Below, piece by piece: positions 17,110 through 28,700 of a stretch of DNA of 43,045 bases. Position numbers and translations under genes: made by a program. Positions within the stretch are counted from its first letter, which is position 1, and each line of letters opens with the position of its first letter. This stretch comes from Candidatus Mediterraneibacter intestinigallinarum (GTDB lineage: Bacteria; Bacillota; Clostridia; Lachnospirales; Lachnospiraceae): assembly GCA_019119265.1 (NCBI GenBank), contig DWXI01000105.1:1-43045 (forward strand), given 5' to 3'. The notes below the pieces were generated by a model that was not told where the DNA came from, did no database searches, and saw only the letters and a list, made by a program, of their open reading frames with translations.

Positions 17110-19698
17110 TCAGCGTACTCTTGCGAACCGGATATTCACCCGGAACAGGTCTCCGTCAAGATACAGTTCAAACTCACCGCCCTGCATTGTCGTAAGACTC
17201 TTCGCAATAGAAAGCCCCAGTCCGCTTCCTTCTGTGCTTCTTGAGATATCCCCCCGGATAAATCTCTCCGTCAGTTCATCGGCCGATATATTAAGCTGCT
17301 GTTCGGATACATTTTTCAGAGAAAAATTTACCTTATCTTCTGTTACGATAATATCTGCGTACACTCTTGTTCCCGGCATAGCATACTTCGCTGCGTTCCC
17401 GAAAACATTCTCCAGAACCCGCCACATTCGTCTGCCGTCCACATGGATAACAGCCGGCTCCTCTGAAATATTCAGCACCATAGTCAGATTGCGCGCCGCA
17501 AATTTCTCGGCCATCTCTCCCTCTGTCTGCTGTACCAGTTCCCGAAGATCCATGTCCATATATTCCAGTGTGATATTGCCGCTGCTCACCTTAGACGCTT
17601 CGACCACATCTTCCGTCAGCGTCTTCAGGCGCTGAGCCTTTGCCTCAAGAATATCCAGATATCCGCGTATCTTTTCATCTGTAATGTTCGACCGCTTCAG
17701 GATATCTACATAATTGATGATAGAAGTCAGCGGCGTCTTGATGTCGTGAGAAACATTCGTGATAAGATCTGTTTTCAGCCGTTCATTCCGCATTGCTTCG
17801 TCCACGGCTTTATTGAGGCCGCTTCCTATATTATTAATTTTTTCTGCAATATCACGTTCCTCTCCGCGCAGCCATTTCAGATCGATCCGGTATTCCAGAT
17901 TGCCTCCGGCAATCTCTTCGATACCCTTTCTGATCCTGCTTTTCGCGATCGCACCGCTGAGCACGATCCAGATCACGATAAGGTCAGCTGCAAAGGCCAG
18001 CAATACAAACGGAAAATCCCTGATCAGAATCGCCAGCCACTGGACGAACAGAAATCCTATTACGGCTATACCGGCTTTTAAAGTGACCGCCCGGGTTTTC
18101 CACACCTGTCCGGCTGCCGAAATCAGTGCATAGAACAAACTTCCTTTCCACAGTATTTTGGCCTTGATCCTTCGAGTCAGGCTCACATAGCCTGCGAAGA
18201 AACATGCGAAGCTAAACAGTCCGTAGAAAAACAGTCCTGCCAGATCCGCCAGATTTATCGCCGCCGTAAACAATGTCGAATATACTACCGGTATCGTATC
18301 GGCGCCATAATATTCCACTGCTGTCGGTATATCCGAAAAGCTGCCGAATGTGGTGCCTGCAGCAATAACGGCACATGTAACAAACACCCACAATCCTATT
18401 ACCAGCGCGGCAGAGATTTCCGTTTTCCAGTGATCAAATACGGTCAGATGGAGTTCCTCATCAGCCGGTTTTTTCCCTGCTGTTATCGCCAGCCACACAG
18501 CAGATACAAGAAAGAGTATGCCGCCCGCTATAAATAAGAGCAATGTTCCTCTCAGAAACGGTATATTCTGGTTATAATTTCTGCTCCCCTCGTAAAACTG
18601 ATCCTGTATCGGATAGGAAGTATCCACTGAGACGGCCAGAATATTTTCAGAATCTCTGGACGTTTCATAAGATCTTACCATATCCCATTCTCCGGATGCA
18701 GTCAGATTCATATTTGTCTCAAAATCTTTCAGTCGGGGATTAACGATCATATATTTTACAGAATCGCCCGCCTTTATCTCCTCGATATGTTTCTCCGCAT
18801 CCTGATAGCTTTCATACTCAGTCTTATTCGTATATACCTGTTTTTTCTCCCGGTCAACGTAGAGATAAGTAAAGTTCGTATTTCCTTCTTCCAGATATTC
18901 CCACCCGGACTGATAAGTCGTATAATCATCAAACATCGCATTCAGGGCAAAAGTAAGATGATCATATATCTCCGACAGATTTCCGTTCAATTCCGGCGTA
19001 TCGTTTACAATCTGGAGAAGATTTCCCCCGCCTGCAGGGGTATACTCTTCCCTCAATGCCGATCCAAAGTTCCAGCAGTCCGTGTAGATTTCGTTTCCGT
19101 CGGAATCTACGATCCTCAGTCTGCCGTTATAGCCGCCTTCTGCATTTTCATCAGAAAGGTCGTTTAAGAATTGCGTCTGTGTATTGTATTCATCATCAAA
19201 CTCGGCAGTAAGTTCCCCTCTCTCAAACAACGCAAGAAAATCATCAAAATAATAATAAAAATAGCTTCCGTCTGTTTTTCGGCATACAATCACATTTTCA
19301 TTGTACAACTCATCGCTGGATGAAGTATAATCTTCACTCCAGTTAATCAAGTCTCCCAGCCTGTATACCAGACTTGCTCCCCTGTTGTTGCCAATGCTCC
19401 CGGAATCACCGTAAGCCATGATATCGATCTCTTTGTCCGGGTCGTATGTTCCGTCTGTCTCAAGCACATTTTTCACCCTGAACATTCCAAATGTTTCGAA
19501 CATGGCGCCTTCTACGGCAGAATTAAAATCCGGCGAATCCTCATAAGACTCGTTTACCAGGCTCATAATCTGAGACGGATCGATCGTTCCCGCATATGTT
19601 GCAGCTACTCCCAACGAGGTAACAAACGCCGCGCCGCTTATAATGCCCACCAGCAGAACGATTACTTTCGCCAGGGTTCGTCTGTACCATTGCTTCAT
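17110..19698 (-). CDS. Membrane sensor histidine kinase
   Basis: Multiple TMs, large N-terminal extracytoplasmic region, LITNVSHDIKTPLTSIINYVDIL (H box), NAAKYAMPGT, GSGLGLSIAKSL. Start likely MKQWYRR at 19698. Confidence 0.92.
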   Translation of the reverse strand: MKQWYRRTLAKVIVLLVGIISGAAFVTSLGVAATYAGTIDPSQIMSLVNESYEDSPDFNSAVEGAMFETFGMFRVKNVLETDGTYDPDKEIDIMAYGDSGSIGNNRGASLVYRLGDLINWSEDYTSSSDELYNENVIVCRKTDGSYFYYYFDDFLALFERGELTAEFDDEYNTQTQFLNDLSDENAEGGYNGRLRIVDSDGNEIYTDCWNFGSALREEYTPAGGGNLLQIVNDTPELNGNLSEIYDHLTFALNAMFDDYTTYQSGWEYLEEGNTNFTYLYVDREKKQVYTNKTEYESYQDAEKHIEEIKAGDSVKYMIVNPRLKDFETNMNLTASGEWDMVRSYETSRDSENILAVSVDTSYPIQDQFYEGSRNYNQNIPFLRGTLLLFIAGGILFLVSAVWLAITAGKKPADEELHLTVFDHWKTEISAALVIGLWVFVTCAVIAAGTTFGSFSDIPTAVEYYGADTIPVVYSTLFTAAINLADLAGLFFYGLFSFACFFAGYVSLTRRIKAKILWKGSLFYALISAAGQVWKTRAVTLKAGIAVIGFLFVQWLAILIRDFPFVLLAFAADLIVIWIVLSGAIAKSRIRKGIEEIAGGNLEYRIDLKWLRGEERDIAEKINNIGSGLNKAVDEAMRNERLKTDLITNVSHDIKTPLTSIINYVDILKRSNITDEKIRGYLDILEAKAQRLKTLTEDVVEASKVSSGNITLEYMDMDLRELVQQTEGEMAEKFAARNLTMVLNISEEPAVIHVDGRRMWRVLENVFGNAAKYAMPGTRVYADIIVTEDKVNFSLKNVSEQQLNISADELTERFIRGDISRSTEGSGLGLSIAKSLTTMQGGEFELYLDGDLFRVNIRFARVR

Positions 19699-19705
19699 AT
19701 ATCTT

Positions 19706-20413
19706 CTACATTCCTTTCTCAATTTTGTAGCCGACTCCCCATACCACTTTCAGATATCTGGGATCTTTCGGATTGATTTCAATCTTCTCTCTAATATGGC
19801 GGATATGTACGGCAACAGTATTGTCCGCTCCTATAGCCTCTTCGTTCCAGATTGATTCGTAGATCTGACTGATAGAAAATACTCTCCCCTGATTCTTCAT
19901 AAGCAGCAGAAGAATATTATATTCGATGGGAGTAAGCTTCACCGGCTCTCCATCCACTGTTACCTCTTTCAGGTCATCGTTGATCTTCAGGCCGCCGACT
20001 TCGTATATCCGCTCCTGTTCTTCTTTTACCGAACCTCCGAGCTGGTTATATCTGCGAAGCTGGGATTTTACCCTTGCCACCAGTTCCAGAGGGCTGAATG
20101 GTTTCGTCACATAATCGTCAGCCCCCACATTCAGTCCCAGTATCTTATCCGCATCCTCAGACTTGGCCGAAAGAATGATAATCGGAATGCTGTTCTTCTC
20201 CCTGATCTTAAGCGTCGCCCGTATTCCGTCCAGCCGCGGCATCATCACGTCAATGATCAGAAGATTTATCTTCTCCTTTTCCAGAATAGCAAGAGCTTCG
20301 ATCCCGTCGTATGCCTTCAGGATCCGATAGCCTTCCTGAGACAGATATATTTCAATTGCTTCTACGATTTCCCTGTCGTCGTCACATACAAGTATATTGT
20401 ACATTATGGTCAC
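19706..20413 (-). CDS. OmpR/PhoB-family response regulator (VanR-like)
   Basis: 235 aa; LVCDDDREIVEAIEIYL, LLIIDVMMPRLDG, C-terminal winged helix PIEYNILLLLMKNQGRVFSISQIYE. Confidence 0.93.
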   Translation of the reverse strand: MTIMYNILVCDDDREIVEAIEIYLSQEGYRILKAYDGIEALAILEKEKINLLIIDVMMPRLDGIRATLKIREKNSIPIIILSAKSEDADKILGLNVGADDYVTKPFSPLELVARVKSQLRRYNQLGGSVKEEQERIYEVGGLKINDDLKEVTVDGEPVKLTPIEYNILLLLMKNQGRVFSISQIYESIWNEEAIGADNTVAVHIRHIREKIEINPKDPRYLKVVWGVGYKIEKGM

Positions 20414-20551
20414 CCCTTTGCCTCTCTTAATGATTTGATTCCTTTTTCTCTCTACTATTGTCGAGGAGAGATTCCATCTATAGTATACATGATATGATTG
20501 ATTTTTTAAGAGGGAGAAATAAAAATCTTATGATTTCCTTAATAAAGCAGA

Positions 20552-20770
20552 TCATATTTCCTTATCCAGATTACAATTTCCTCCTATATGCACAAAATAG
20601 CAGGCGGGATCACAGACGGAGCGCATCATTTCCACCGGCAGCCCTTCCAGTACCGATGCCTTCGGCGCCAGTTTGCGTATGGTCTGATAAGCGCCGCCAT
20701 CCCCGGAACCCATATGGGTATTGAAGGGAATGATTGTCTTTCCGCTGAAATAATACTGGTCAAAACTTCA
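20552..20770 (-). pseudogene. C-terminal flavodoxin remnant
   Basis: Reverse strand reads (stop)SFDQYYFSGKTIIPFNTHMGSGDGGAYQTIRKLAPKASVLEGLPVEMMRSVCDPACYFVHIGGNCNLDKEI*; flavodoxin C-terminal pattern without N-terminal half or start codon. Confidence 0.7.
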
Positions 20771-20854
20771 GGGGAAGATGCAACTCATATGAGAAACACC
20801 TTCCCCTGTTTAGAACTATCTATTTGTTTTCAATTCTGAATGTTATTTCGACTA

Positions 20855-22774
20855 TTAGTACAGCTTCGCTCCTGCCGGAATACTATCATCCAGCATCAGC
20901 AGATTCAGTCCTTCGTGTCCGTCGTACTCGTACACCGCACTGATCAGCATACCTTCGGAATCGATACCCATCATCTTCCTCGGCGGCAGATTTGTGATTG
21001 CCACACAGGTCTTTCCGACCAGCTCTTCCGGCTCGTAATACTCGTGAATTCCGCTTAAAATCATGCGTTTCCGGTCTGTTCCATCGTTCAGTGTGAATTT
21101 CAGGAGCTTCTTACTCTTCGGAACTGCCTCGCATGCCTCCACCTTTACAACCCGGAAATCGGACTTGCTGAAGGTGTCAAAATCAACGGCATCTTCAAAC
21201 AGCGGCTCGACTTTCACCTTGGAAAGATCGATCTTCACAGCCGGTTCGGACTCTTCTTTCTTGTCCGTTTTCTTACCTTCGGCTCCGCCGATGCTCTTCA
21301 TTGTCGGGAAAAGCAGCACATCACGGATAGCTGCGCTGTCCGTGAGCAGCATACACATCCTGTCGATGCCGAATCCGATACCACCTGTCGGCGGCATACC
21401 GATCTCCAGCGCATTCAGGAAGTCTTCATCTGTCGTATTCGCTTCCTCGTCGCCCTGTGCGAGCTGTTCTTCCTGCGCTTTAAAGCGCTCTCTCTGATCG
21501 ATCGGATCATTGAGCTCGGAGTAAGCGTTCGCCATCTCCCAGCCGTTCATGAAGAACTCGAAACGCTCTACATAGTCCGGATTCTCCGGTTTCTTCTTGG
21601 TCAACGGCGAGATCTCGATCGGGTGATCCATAACAAATGTCGGCTGTACCAGATGCTCTTCTACATATTCCTCGAAGAACAGATTCAGTATATCACCCTT
21701 CTTATGTCTCTCCTCAAACTCAATGTTATGCTCTTTCGCAAGCTCTCTTGCCTGCTCCAGATTCTCTACTTCATTCCAGTCCACGCCTGCATATTTCTTC
21801 ACAGCGTCCACCATCGTAATGCGCTCGAAAGGTTTTCCAAGATTCATCTCGATACCGTTATAAACAATCGTTGTCGTTCCGAGCACCTCCTGCGCCACAT
21901 GACGATACAGATTCTCTGTCAGATCCATCATTCCGTTATAATCTGTATATGCCTGATAGAGCTCCATCAGAGTAAATTCCGGATTGTGTCTCGTGTCAAG
22001 ACCCTCGTTACGGAATACACGGCCGATCTCATATACTTTCTCAAGTCCGCCCACAATCAGTCTCTTCAGGTAGAGTTCCAGGGAAATACGAAGCTTCAGA
22101 TCTTCATTGAGCGCGTTAAAATGTGTCTCGAACGGTCTTGCAGCAGCGCCGCCGGCATTTGCCACCAGCATTGGCGTCTCAACCTCCATGAAACCCTGTC
22201 CGTCAAGGTACTTACGGATTGCGCTGATGATTCTGGAACGTTTGATAAACGTATCCTTTACTTCAGGATTCATGATCAGATCCACATATCTCTGACGGTA
22301 ACGCGTATCCGTATTCGTCAGTCCGTGAAACTTCTCCGGAAGAATCTGAAGACTCTTGGAGAGAAGTGTCACACGGGAAGCATGAATAGACATCTCACCG
22401 GTCTTTGTCTTAAACACCTCGCCCTCAATGCCGATCACATCGCCTACGTCAAGTTTCTTGAACTCTTTATAGTTCTCCTCCCCGACGCTGTCTCTCGCCA
22501 CATAGGACTGGATATTTCCTGTCAGATCCTGCACATTGCAGAAAGATGCTTTTCCCATTACACGCTTGGACATCATACGTCCTGCGATGGATACTGTCTT
22601 GCCCTCTAGTTCATCAAAGCTGTCTTTGATCTCCTGACTGTGATGTGTCTGGTCATATTTGGTGATGACGAACGGGTCTTTTCCGTTCTGCTGCAGCTCC
22701 GCAAGTTTCTCGCGGCGCACCTTTCTCAACTGATTCAGATCTGGTTCCTGTCCATTTTTCTGCTGCTGTGCCAA
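20855..22774 (-). CDS. lysS: Class II lysyl-tRNA synthetase with C-terminal EMAPII/MetG-beta-like tRNA-binding domain
   Basis: 639 aa; class II motifs ([60 protein letters not shown]); extra C-terminal domain [35 protein letters not shown]...RMILSGI...[17 protein letters not shown]. Confidence 0.95.
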   Translation of the reverse strand: MAQQQKNGQEPDLNQLRKVRREKLAELQQNGKDPFVITKYDQTHHSQEIKDSFDELEGKTVSIAGRMMSKRVMGKASFCNVQDLTGNIQSYVARDSVGEENYKEFKKLDVGDVIGIEGEVFKTKTGEMSIHASRVTLLSKSLQILPEKFHGLTNTDTRYRQRYVDLIMNPEVKDTFIKRSRIISAIRKYLDGQGFMEVETPMLVANAGGAAARPFETHFNALNEDLKLRISLELYLKRLIVGGLEKVYEIGRVFRNEGLDTRHNPEFTLMELYQAYTDYNGMMDLTENLYRHVAQEVLGTTTIVYNGIEMNLGKPFERITMVDAVKKYAGVDWNEVENLEQARELAKEHNIEFEERHKKGDILNLFFEEYVEEHLVQPTFVMDHPIEISPLTKKKPENPDYVERFEFFMNGWEMANAYSELNDPIDQRERFKAQEEQLAQGDEEANTTDEDFLNALEIGMPPTGGIGFGIDRMCMLLTDSAAIRDVLLFPTMKSIGGAEGKKTDKKEESEPAVKIDLSKVKVEPLFEDAVDFDTFSKSDFRVVKVEACEAVPKSKKLLKFTLNDGTDRKRMILSGIHEYYEPEELVGKTCVAITNLPPRKMMGIDSEGMLISAVYEYDGHEGLNLLMLDDSIPAGAKLY

Positions 22775-22824
22775 TGTCTTTTCTCCTTCCTTTCTTCAGC
22801 CCAAACCGGGCCATATGCGAATTC

Positions 22825-22855
22825 AGACCTCTTAAATCGTATCATTAAGAGGTCT
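22825..22855. other. Perfect inverted repeat between greA and lysS
   Basis: AGACCTCTTAA-(9 nt)-TTAAGAGGTCT, no T-tract on either side. Confidence 0.6.
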
Positions 22856-22871
22856 GTGTCATGTCATATGT

Positions 22872-23357
22872 TTACTTTGAGCGGCTGATCTCAAGCACTT
22901 TGTACTGAATGTCTCCGGCCTGTGTTTCCACGTTGACCGTCTCGCCGACTTTCTTTCCCATCAATGCCTGACCCACTGGTGATTCATTGGAAATCTTTCC
23001 TTCGAGACTGTTTGCCTCTGTAGAGCCGACAATCTTGAATTCCATTTCTTCATCATATGTGATGTCATATACCTTTACAGTACATCCCACATTGATCTTG
23101 TCAAAGTCAACTTCATCCTCGACAACTACCTCTGCGTTTTTCAGGATTCCTTCAAGTTCCTCGATGCGTGCTTCAATGTCTCTCTGCTCGTCCTTTGCAG
23201 CGTCATACTCCGCATTCTCGGAGAGGTCGCCCTGCTCTCTCGCCTCTTTGATCTTGGCTGCGACTTCTTTTCTCTTCACCACTTTAAGATCTTCAAGTTC
23301 ATCCTCAAGTGCCTTCAATCCGGCATAAGTAAGTAATCTTTTCTTTGCCTCTGCCAT
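22872..23357 (-). CDS. greA: Transcription elongation factor GreA
   Basis: 161 aa; [50 protein letters not shown]. Confidence 0.97.
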   Translation of the reverse strand: MAEAKKRLLTYAGLKALEDELEDLKVVKRKEVAAKIKEAREQGDLSENAEYDAAKDEQRDIEARIEELEGILKNAEVVVEDEVDFDKINVGCTVKVYDITYDEEMEFKIVGSTEANSLEGKISNESPVGQALMGKKVGETVNVETQAGDIQYKVLEISRSK

Positions 23358-23477
23358 TGGTTACGCTTCCTTTCTGTCTCTTCAGATTTTCATTTTTCGA
23401 TTTTATTTCGCAGGACCGCATGTCCTGTAATGCTGTCATTTAAGTCTATTTCGCAATTTCAATATTATAACCAAACT

Positions 23478-24437
23478 CTATAATGATGTCAAGAGATTTT
23501 CCAGTTCTTCAAGGCTCTCTACAGCATTCACTTTTTCCCTCAAACGTGCGGCTCCCTTCAGGCCTTTCGTATACCACGCCACATGTTTTCTCATCTCCCG
23601 GATACCGGAAAACTCACCTTTATATTCAAGCTGCAGACGGGCGTGTCTGAGCATCATTTTCCTTATCTCATCCTTATCAGGTCTGAGCGGAAGCTCACCT
23701 GTCTCTTCCCATTGTGTCAACTCCGAGAATATCCACGGATTCCCCTGCGCCCCTCTGGCGATCATGACGCCGTCACACCCGGTCTGCCGCACCAGTTCGT
23801 CCGCTTTCTGAGGCGAGGTCACGTCTCCGTTTCCTATAACGGGAATAGATACCGACTCTTTTACCTGCCGGATAATGTTCCAGTCCGCCTTTCCACTGTA
23901 ATACTGTTCTCTCGTCCGCCCGTGCACCGCCACAGCCGCCGCGCCCGCCTCCTCGATGATCTTCGCAATCTCCACCGCATTGACATGATCGTCGTCAAAG
24001 CCTTTCCTGATCTTCACCGTCACCGGCTTGTCGATGGCTTTTACAAGCGCGCTCACAATCTCATAAACGAGCTTCGGGTTCTTCATAAGCGCGGAGCCCT
24101 CGCCGTTTTTGACCACTTTGGGCACCGGGCATCCCATATTAACGTCGAGAATAGCAAAAGGTCTCTCTTCAATACGTTTTGCCATCTCACTCATGATCTT
24201 CGGATCGGATCCGAAAAGCTGCAAAGACACTGGCCTCTCATCCGGATGTATCTCCAACAGGCTCTCTGTATTTCTGTTATTATAATAAATTGCTTTCGCA
24301 CTCACCATCTCCATACAGAGAAGCCCCGCCCCCTGCTCACGGCAGAGCAGACGAAATGGCAGGTCAGTGACGCCTGCCATGGGGCCCAGGATATATCGGT
24401 TTTCAAGTTCTATATTTCCTATCTTTAAATGTTTCAT
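23478..24437 (-). CDS. dusB: tRNA-dihydrouridine synthase
   Basis: 319 aa; LGPMAGVTDLPFRLLCREQGAGLLCMEMVSAKAI, DVNMGCPVPKVVKNGEGSALMKNP, VHGRTREQYYSG. Confidence 0.96.
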   Translation of the reverse strand: MKHLKIGNIELENRYILGPMAGVTDLPFRLLCREQGAGLLCMEMVSAKAIYYNNRNTESLLEIHPDERPVSLQLFGSDPKIMSEMAKRIEERPFAILDVNMGCPVPKVVKNGEGSALMKNPKLVYEIVSALVKAIDKPVTVKIRKGFDDDHVNAVEIAKIIEEAGAAAVAVHGRTREQYYSGKADWNIIRQVKESVSIPVIGNGDVTSPQKADELVRQTGCDGVMIARGAQGNPWIFSELTQWEETGELPLRPDKDEIRKMMLRHARLQLEYKGEFSGIREMRKHVAWYTKGLKGAARLREKVNAVESLEELENLLTSL

Positions 24438-25237
24438 AGTTCCGTAACTCTGCTTTTCTTTACTCCTTCTGTCTTCATCCTCTCATAGATCAACCGCAGT
24501 CCGTTCAACGTAAGCTGCGGATCATACAGATCAATGCAATCTGTCTCATTTGCAATAATCTTTCCCAACCCGCCTGTCGCTATCACATATGCATCCGCAT
24601 ATCCTGATTCTTCTTTCATCCGTCTGACAATGTATTCCGTCTGTCCTATAGCTCCGAATACGAGACCGCCCTGCATTCCTGTCACAGTATCCCGCGCAAG
24701 CGCAGTTTCCGGCATCTGGATCTGTATCGCAGGCAGCATCGCCGCTCCGCCCCATAAGGAGCGTCCGGCCGTCTCAATACCGGGCGCAATGATACATGAT
24801 TCCAGCGTGCCGTCCGGACCGATCAGGTCATAGGTAGTAGCCGTACCAAAATCAACAACGATTGCCGGTCCTTTTGATATTGCATATCCTGCCACTGCAT
24901 TGACAATCCTGTCCGGACCCGTCCTGGACGGATTGTCCGTATTTACACGAATGCCGGTATCGGAATCCGCCGAAACGATCACCGGCGTCGTATGCAGATA
25001 TTTGATGACTCCGCTGGTCAGGGAATGCATAATATCAGGCACGACTGAGGCAATAATGACGTCCTCTATTGCTTTCGGATCGATAGATCTGTGTTCCAGT
25101 ATACCACAGATCGTAAATCCATATTCATCAGATGTCCGCGGACGCTTTGTCGTCATGCGGAACATCCCCGTCAGAAACTCTTCTGCGAACACTCCCATTG
25201 TAATATTGGTATTTCCCACGTCGATCGTAAGCAGCAT
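24434..25237 (-). CDS. coaX: Type III pantothenate kinase
   Basis: MLLTIDVGNTNITMGVF, SVVPDIMHSL, NPSRTGPDRIVNAVAGYAI, VVDFGTATTYDLI; start at MLLTID supported by GAGAGGTGG RBS. Confidence 0.95.
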   Translation of the reverse strand: MLLTIDVGNTNITMGVFAEEFLTGMFRMTTKRPRTSDEYGFTICGILEHRSIDPKAIEDVIIASVVPDIMHSLTSGVIKYLHTTPVIVSADSDTGIRVNTDNPSRTGPDRIVNAVAGYAISKGPAIVVDFGTATTYDLIGPDGTLESCIIAPGIETAGRSLWGGAAMLPAIQIQMPETALARDTVTGMQGGLVFGAIGQTEYIVRRMKEESGYADAYVIATGGLGKIIANETDCIDLYDPQLTLNGLRLIYERMKTEGVKKSRVTEL

Positions 25238-25361
25238 GCACATCCCACCTCTCATTTTGCCTGCCTGTAACATATACATTATCGTTTATTCTATGGACTA
25301 TATCTTACCAAGCCCCATTCGTTCCCGTCAAGTGCCCCCTTCCATTGCCTTCTGCAAGTTC

Positions 25362-25526
25362 GTAACAGTTCAGCCCGCGCCATTCGCAAAACCGCACTGC
25401 GTGCTTACTGCGGCTACCGCCGCTGTTTTGCTCATATACTGGCGCTCAGCTCATCTGATTGTCAGGAGCCGGATTCTTATGCAAGCATAAATCCGTCTCC
25501 TGACAATCAGATGGCTGAACTGTTAC
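25362..25526 (-). repeat. Dispersed structured repeat, copy B (~165 nt)
   Basis: GTAACAGTTCAGCC...GGCTGAACTGTTAC terminal inverted repeat; internal perfect 16-bp stem ATCTGATTGTCAGGAG/CTCCTGACAATCAGAT; aligns to copy A in opposite orientation. Confidence 0.88.
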
Positions 25527-25713
25527 GCAAGTTCATGTGCAGCATCCGCTATCCTGATTTTCCCCAAAAAGACTAACAACTTTAAATATTAATATGAATC
25601 TGAAAAACGAGTCATTGTAAAACGACTTTACTTTCGCTAAATTTATCAAAGAATTGAAAACTGACAGAGCACATCAACATCAGTTCAATTACTAAAGGAA
25701 AAGGAGGTCTTAT

Positions 25714-28700
25714 ATGAAAAGACAGAGGCAATTGACAGCCTTATCACTAAGCGCTGTCATCACTGCAACCACTCTGGGCGGCTTCTGCGCACCCCTGCGC
25801 ACAGTTGAAGCAGCCGATATCACTCAGGGTGAAGCAACGACAACCGCCAGCTCTTCAGGTGTTATCTATGCGGACAGCCGGACAGATTTTCGTGATGAAT
25901 CTATTTATTTTGTGATCACGACAAGATTCTACGACGGAGATCCAAGCAATAACGAGCACTGCTCAGAAGACGCCAAGGCGAACAATCCGGACTCAGATCC
26001 CGCATGGAGAGGGGATTTCAAGGGTCTGATCGACAAACTGGACTACATTAAAGCCCTCGGCTTTACTGCAATCTGGATCACGCCGGTCGTAGAAAATGAT
26101 TCCGGATACGACTATCACGGCTACCATGCATATGATTTCAGTGCCGTGGATAACCGGTATGAGTCAAACGGCATCACGTACCAGAATCTGATCGACGCCT
26201 GCCACGAAAAGGGTATCAAAGTAATTCAGGACGTTGTGCTGAACCACACATGCAACTGGGGAGAAAAGAATCTCCTGCAGCTGACAAGCGACGTTTATAC
26301 GGAACGCAACCAGACAGTTATGAACGGCGCAAATGATCCGGACAACATCTATCATCACAACGGCTTCTGCGGAGGAGGCGACTTCGATACGTATGACGCC
26401 CAGATCAAGACGATCGCAGACGACTGTTTTGATCTTGAAACCGAAAACCCCCAGGTTTACAATTATCTGATAGACTGCTATACCAAGTATATCGATATGG
26501 GTGTGGACGCATTCCGTGTGGATACCACAAAGCATCTTTCCCGCCTTACACTGAACTCAACTTTTCTTCCGGCATTTAAAGAGGCCGGTGGAGACGACTT
26601 CTATATGTTCGGAGAAGTGTGCACCAAGGGATACGACGTCTGGTACAGGGATGCTCCGCCGATTTCAACCTGCTTTTATACCTGGGCAGATGATGAAAGC
26701 TGGACTGACCGCTGGAGCAATGATCTGGCTTCGAACGAAGCGCTTGTAAAAGAACATTATGACGAACATATGGATACGGGCAAACAGCCTGTAAGCGACA
26801 ACGCATTCCTGGAGGGGAACGAATACCACACCCCGGACTATTCTGAAAGTTCCGGTCTTAATGTGATTGACTTCCAGATGCACTGGAGCTTCAACAATGC
26901 AAACAATGCCTTCCATACTGCTCTTAATGAAGACAAATATTTCAATGATCCCACATGGAATGTCGTCTATGTAGACTCTCATGATTACGCTCCGGATCAG
27001 TGCCAGACAGTCCGCTATAACGGCGGCACAGATGCATGGGCCGAAAACCTTTCTCTCATGTTCACATTCAGGGGAATTCCGTGTATCTACTACGGCAGCG
27101 AGATAGAATTCCAGGCAGGCAAACCCATTGACGTGGGCCCGAATGCTCCTTTAAGCGAAACAGGCCGTGCTTATTTCGGAGATCATATCGAAGGAGATGT
27201 GGTAACCGGGGATTTCGGAGAATATTTCGGCGCAACCGGTGAAATGGAGGAAACACTGAACTATCCGCTGGCGCGCCACATCCAGCGCCTGAACCAAATC
27301 CGACAGGCTGTACCGGCCCTCAGAAAAGGACAGTACTCCACAGAAGATATCAGCGGAAATGATATGGCATACAAGAGACGTTATACCGACAATACTACCG
27401 ACAGTTTTGCCCTGATCACAGTAAGTGGATCCGCAACATTTAACAACATACCGAACGGCACCTATGTAGACTGTATCACCGGTGATACAAAAAATGTAAC
27501 AAACGGCTCACTTACCGCTGACTGTTCGGGAAAAGGGAATCTCCGCGTATACGTCCTTGACACAGATAAAACTCCCGCTCCCGGAAAGATTAGCCAGGAC
27601 GGAACCTATCTGTACGCAGACGCTCCTGTAGAGAGCACTTCCCGCCAGTGCATTTACTTTAAAAATGACACAGGCTGGGATAATGTAACCGCAAATCTGT
27701 TTAAAAACGGTGAGCTGATCGAAAGCATTCCTATGACGCATGTAGAAGGTCAGGACTATGCATGTGCATATACCGGAAACGAGACCGGACTGACTGTCAT
27801 CTTCACCGACGGCTCTTCCACAAGTACAGCCGCCGATTTTAAAGACGGCGGATATTATGGAAACAACGGCAGCCTGGGTGAATATCAGATCGGCGAAGAC
27901 ACTGTTGAAGTATCTTCTGTAGAACTTTCAACTGACAGACTTGATCTTAAGCTGGGTGATACCGCACAGCTTACCGCCACCGTCCTTCCGGAAAACGCTG
28001 ATAACAAAGCGCTTACATGGGAATCTTCCAACACAGACGTAGCCACAGTTAACAATAAAGGAGTCGTAACTCCTCAGGGGGAAGGAACTGCTGTAATCAC
28101 AGCAAAGGCAAAAAACGGCGTCTCTGACAAGGCAACTGTCACCGTCACTATACCTCCTTACAACTACGAGGCCGTACCGGAAGGTAAAACAGCCATCTAT
28201 TTTGAAAAACCGTCAGACTGGGGTAATAATATCAACTGTTACCTGTACTACGGGAACGCCACTACCATCGCCGGCGCATGGCCCGGAGCGTCAATGGAAC
28301 GTCTGCCCAACGGCGTCTACCGATATGTCTTTGACACGCCTGCCACCGATGATACGATAAAAGTACTTTTCAACGATGGAAACAGACAGGCTCCCGCAAG
28401 TATAGGCTACGATGTCGCTGCTTACGGAAAATATAATACCGACGGACTGAACGAGATCATAAAGCCCTCAGAAGGATCTGACGAGACAGAGAAACCGGAG
28501 ATCACGAATTTTACTGCAGCAAAGGAATCTCCACAACCTCAGGGCACTTCAATCAGACTGTCTGTGACGGCTACAGGAGGCACCGGAGAACTCCAGTACC
28601 GTTTTTACCGCATCAAGGACGGCGTAACGACTGTATTCCGGGATTATGACAACAGCCATATAGCATACAGCAATCCGCCCGAAGCCGGAGACTATATACT

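Noticed and set aside
21623-22609. 328-aa plus-strand ORF
   Set aside because: Antisense to lysS; Ile/Leu/His/Cys-rich mirror translation without RBS or recognisable domain.
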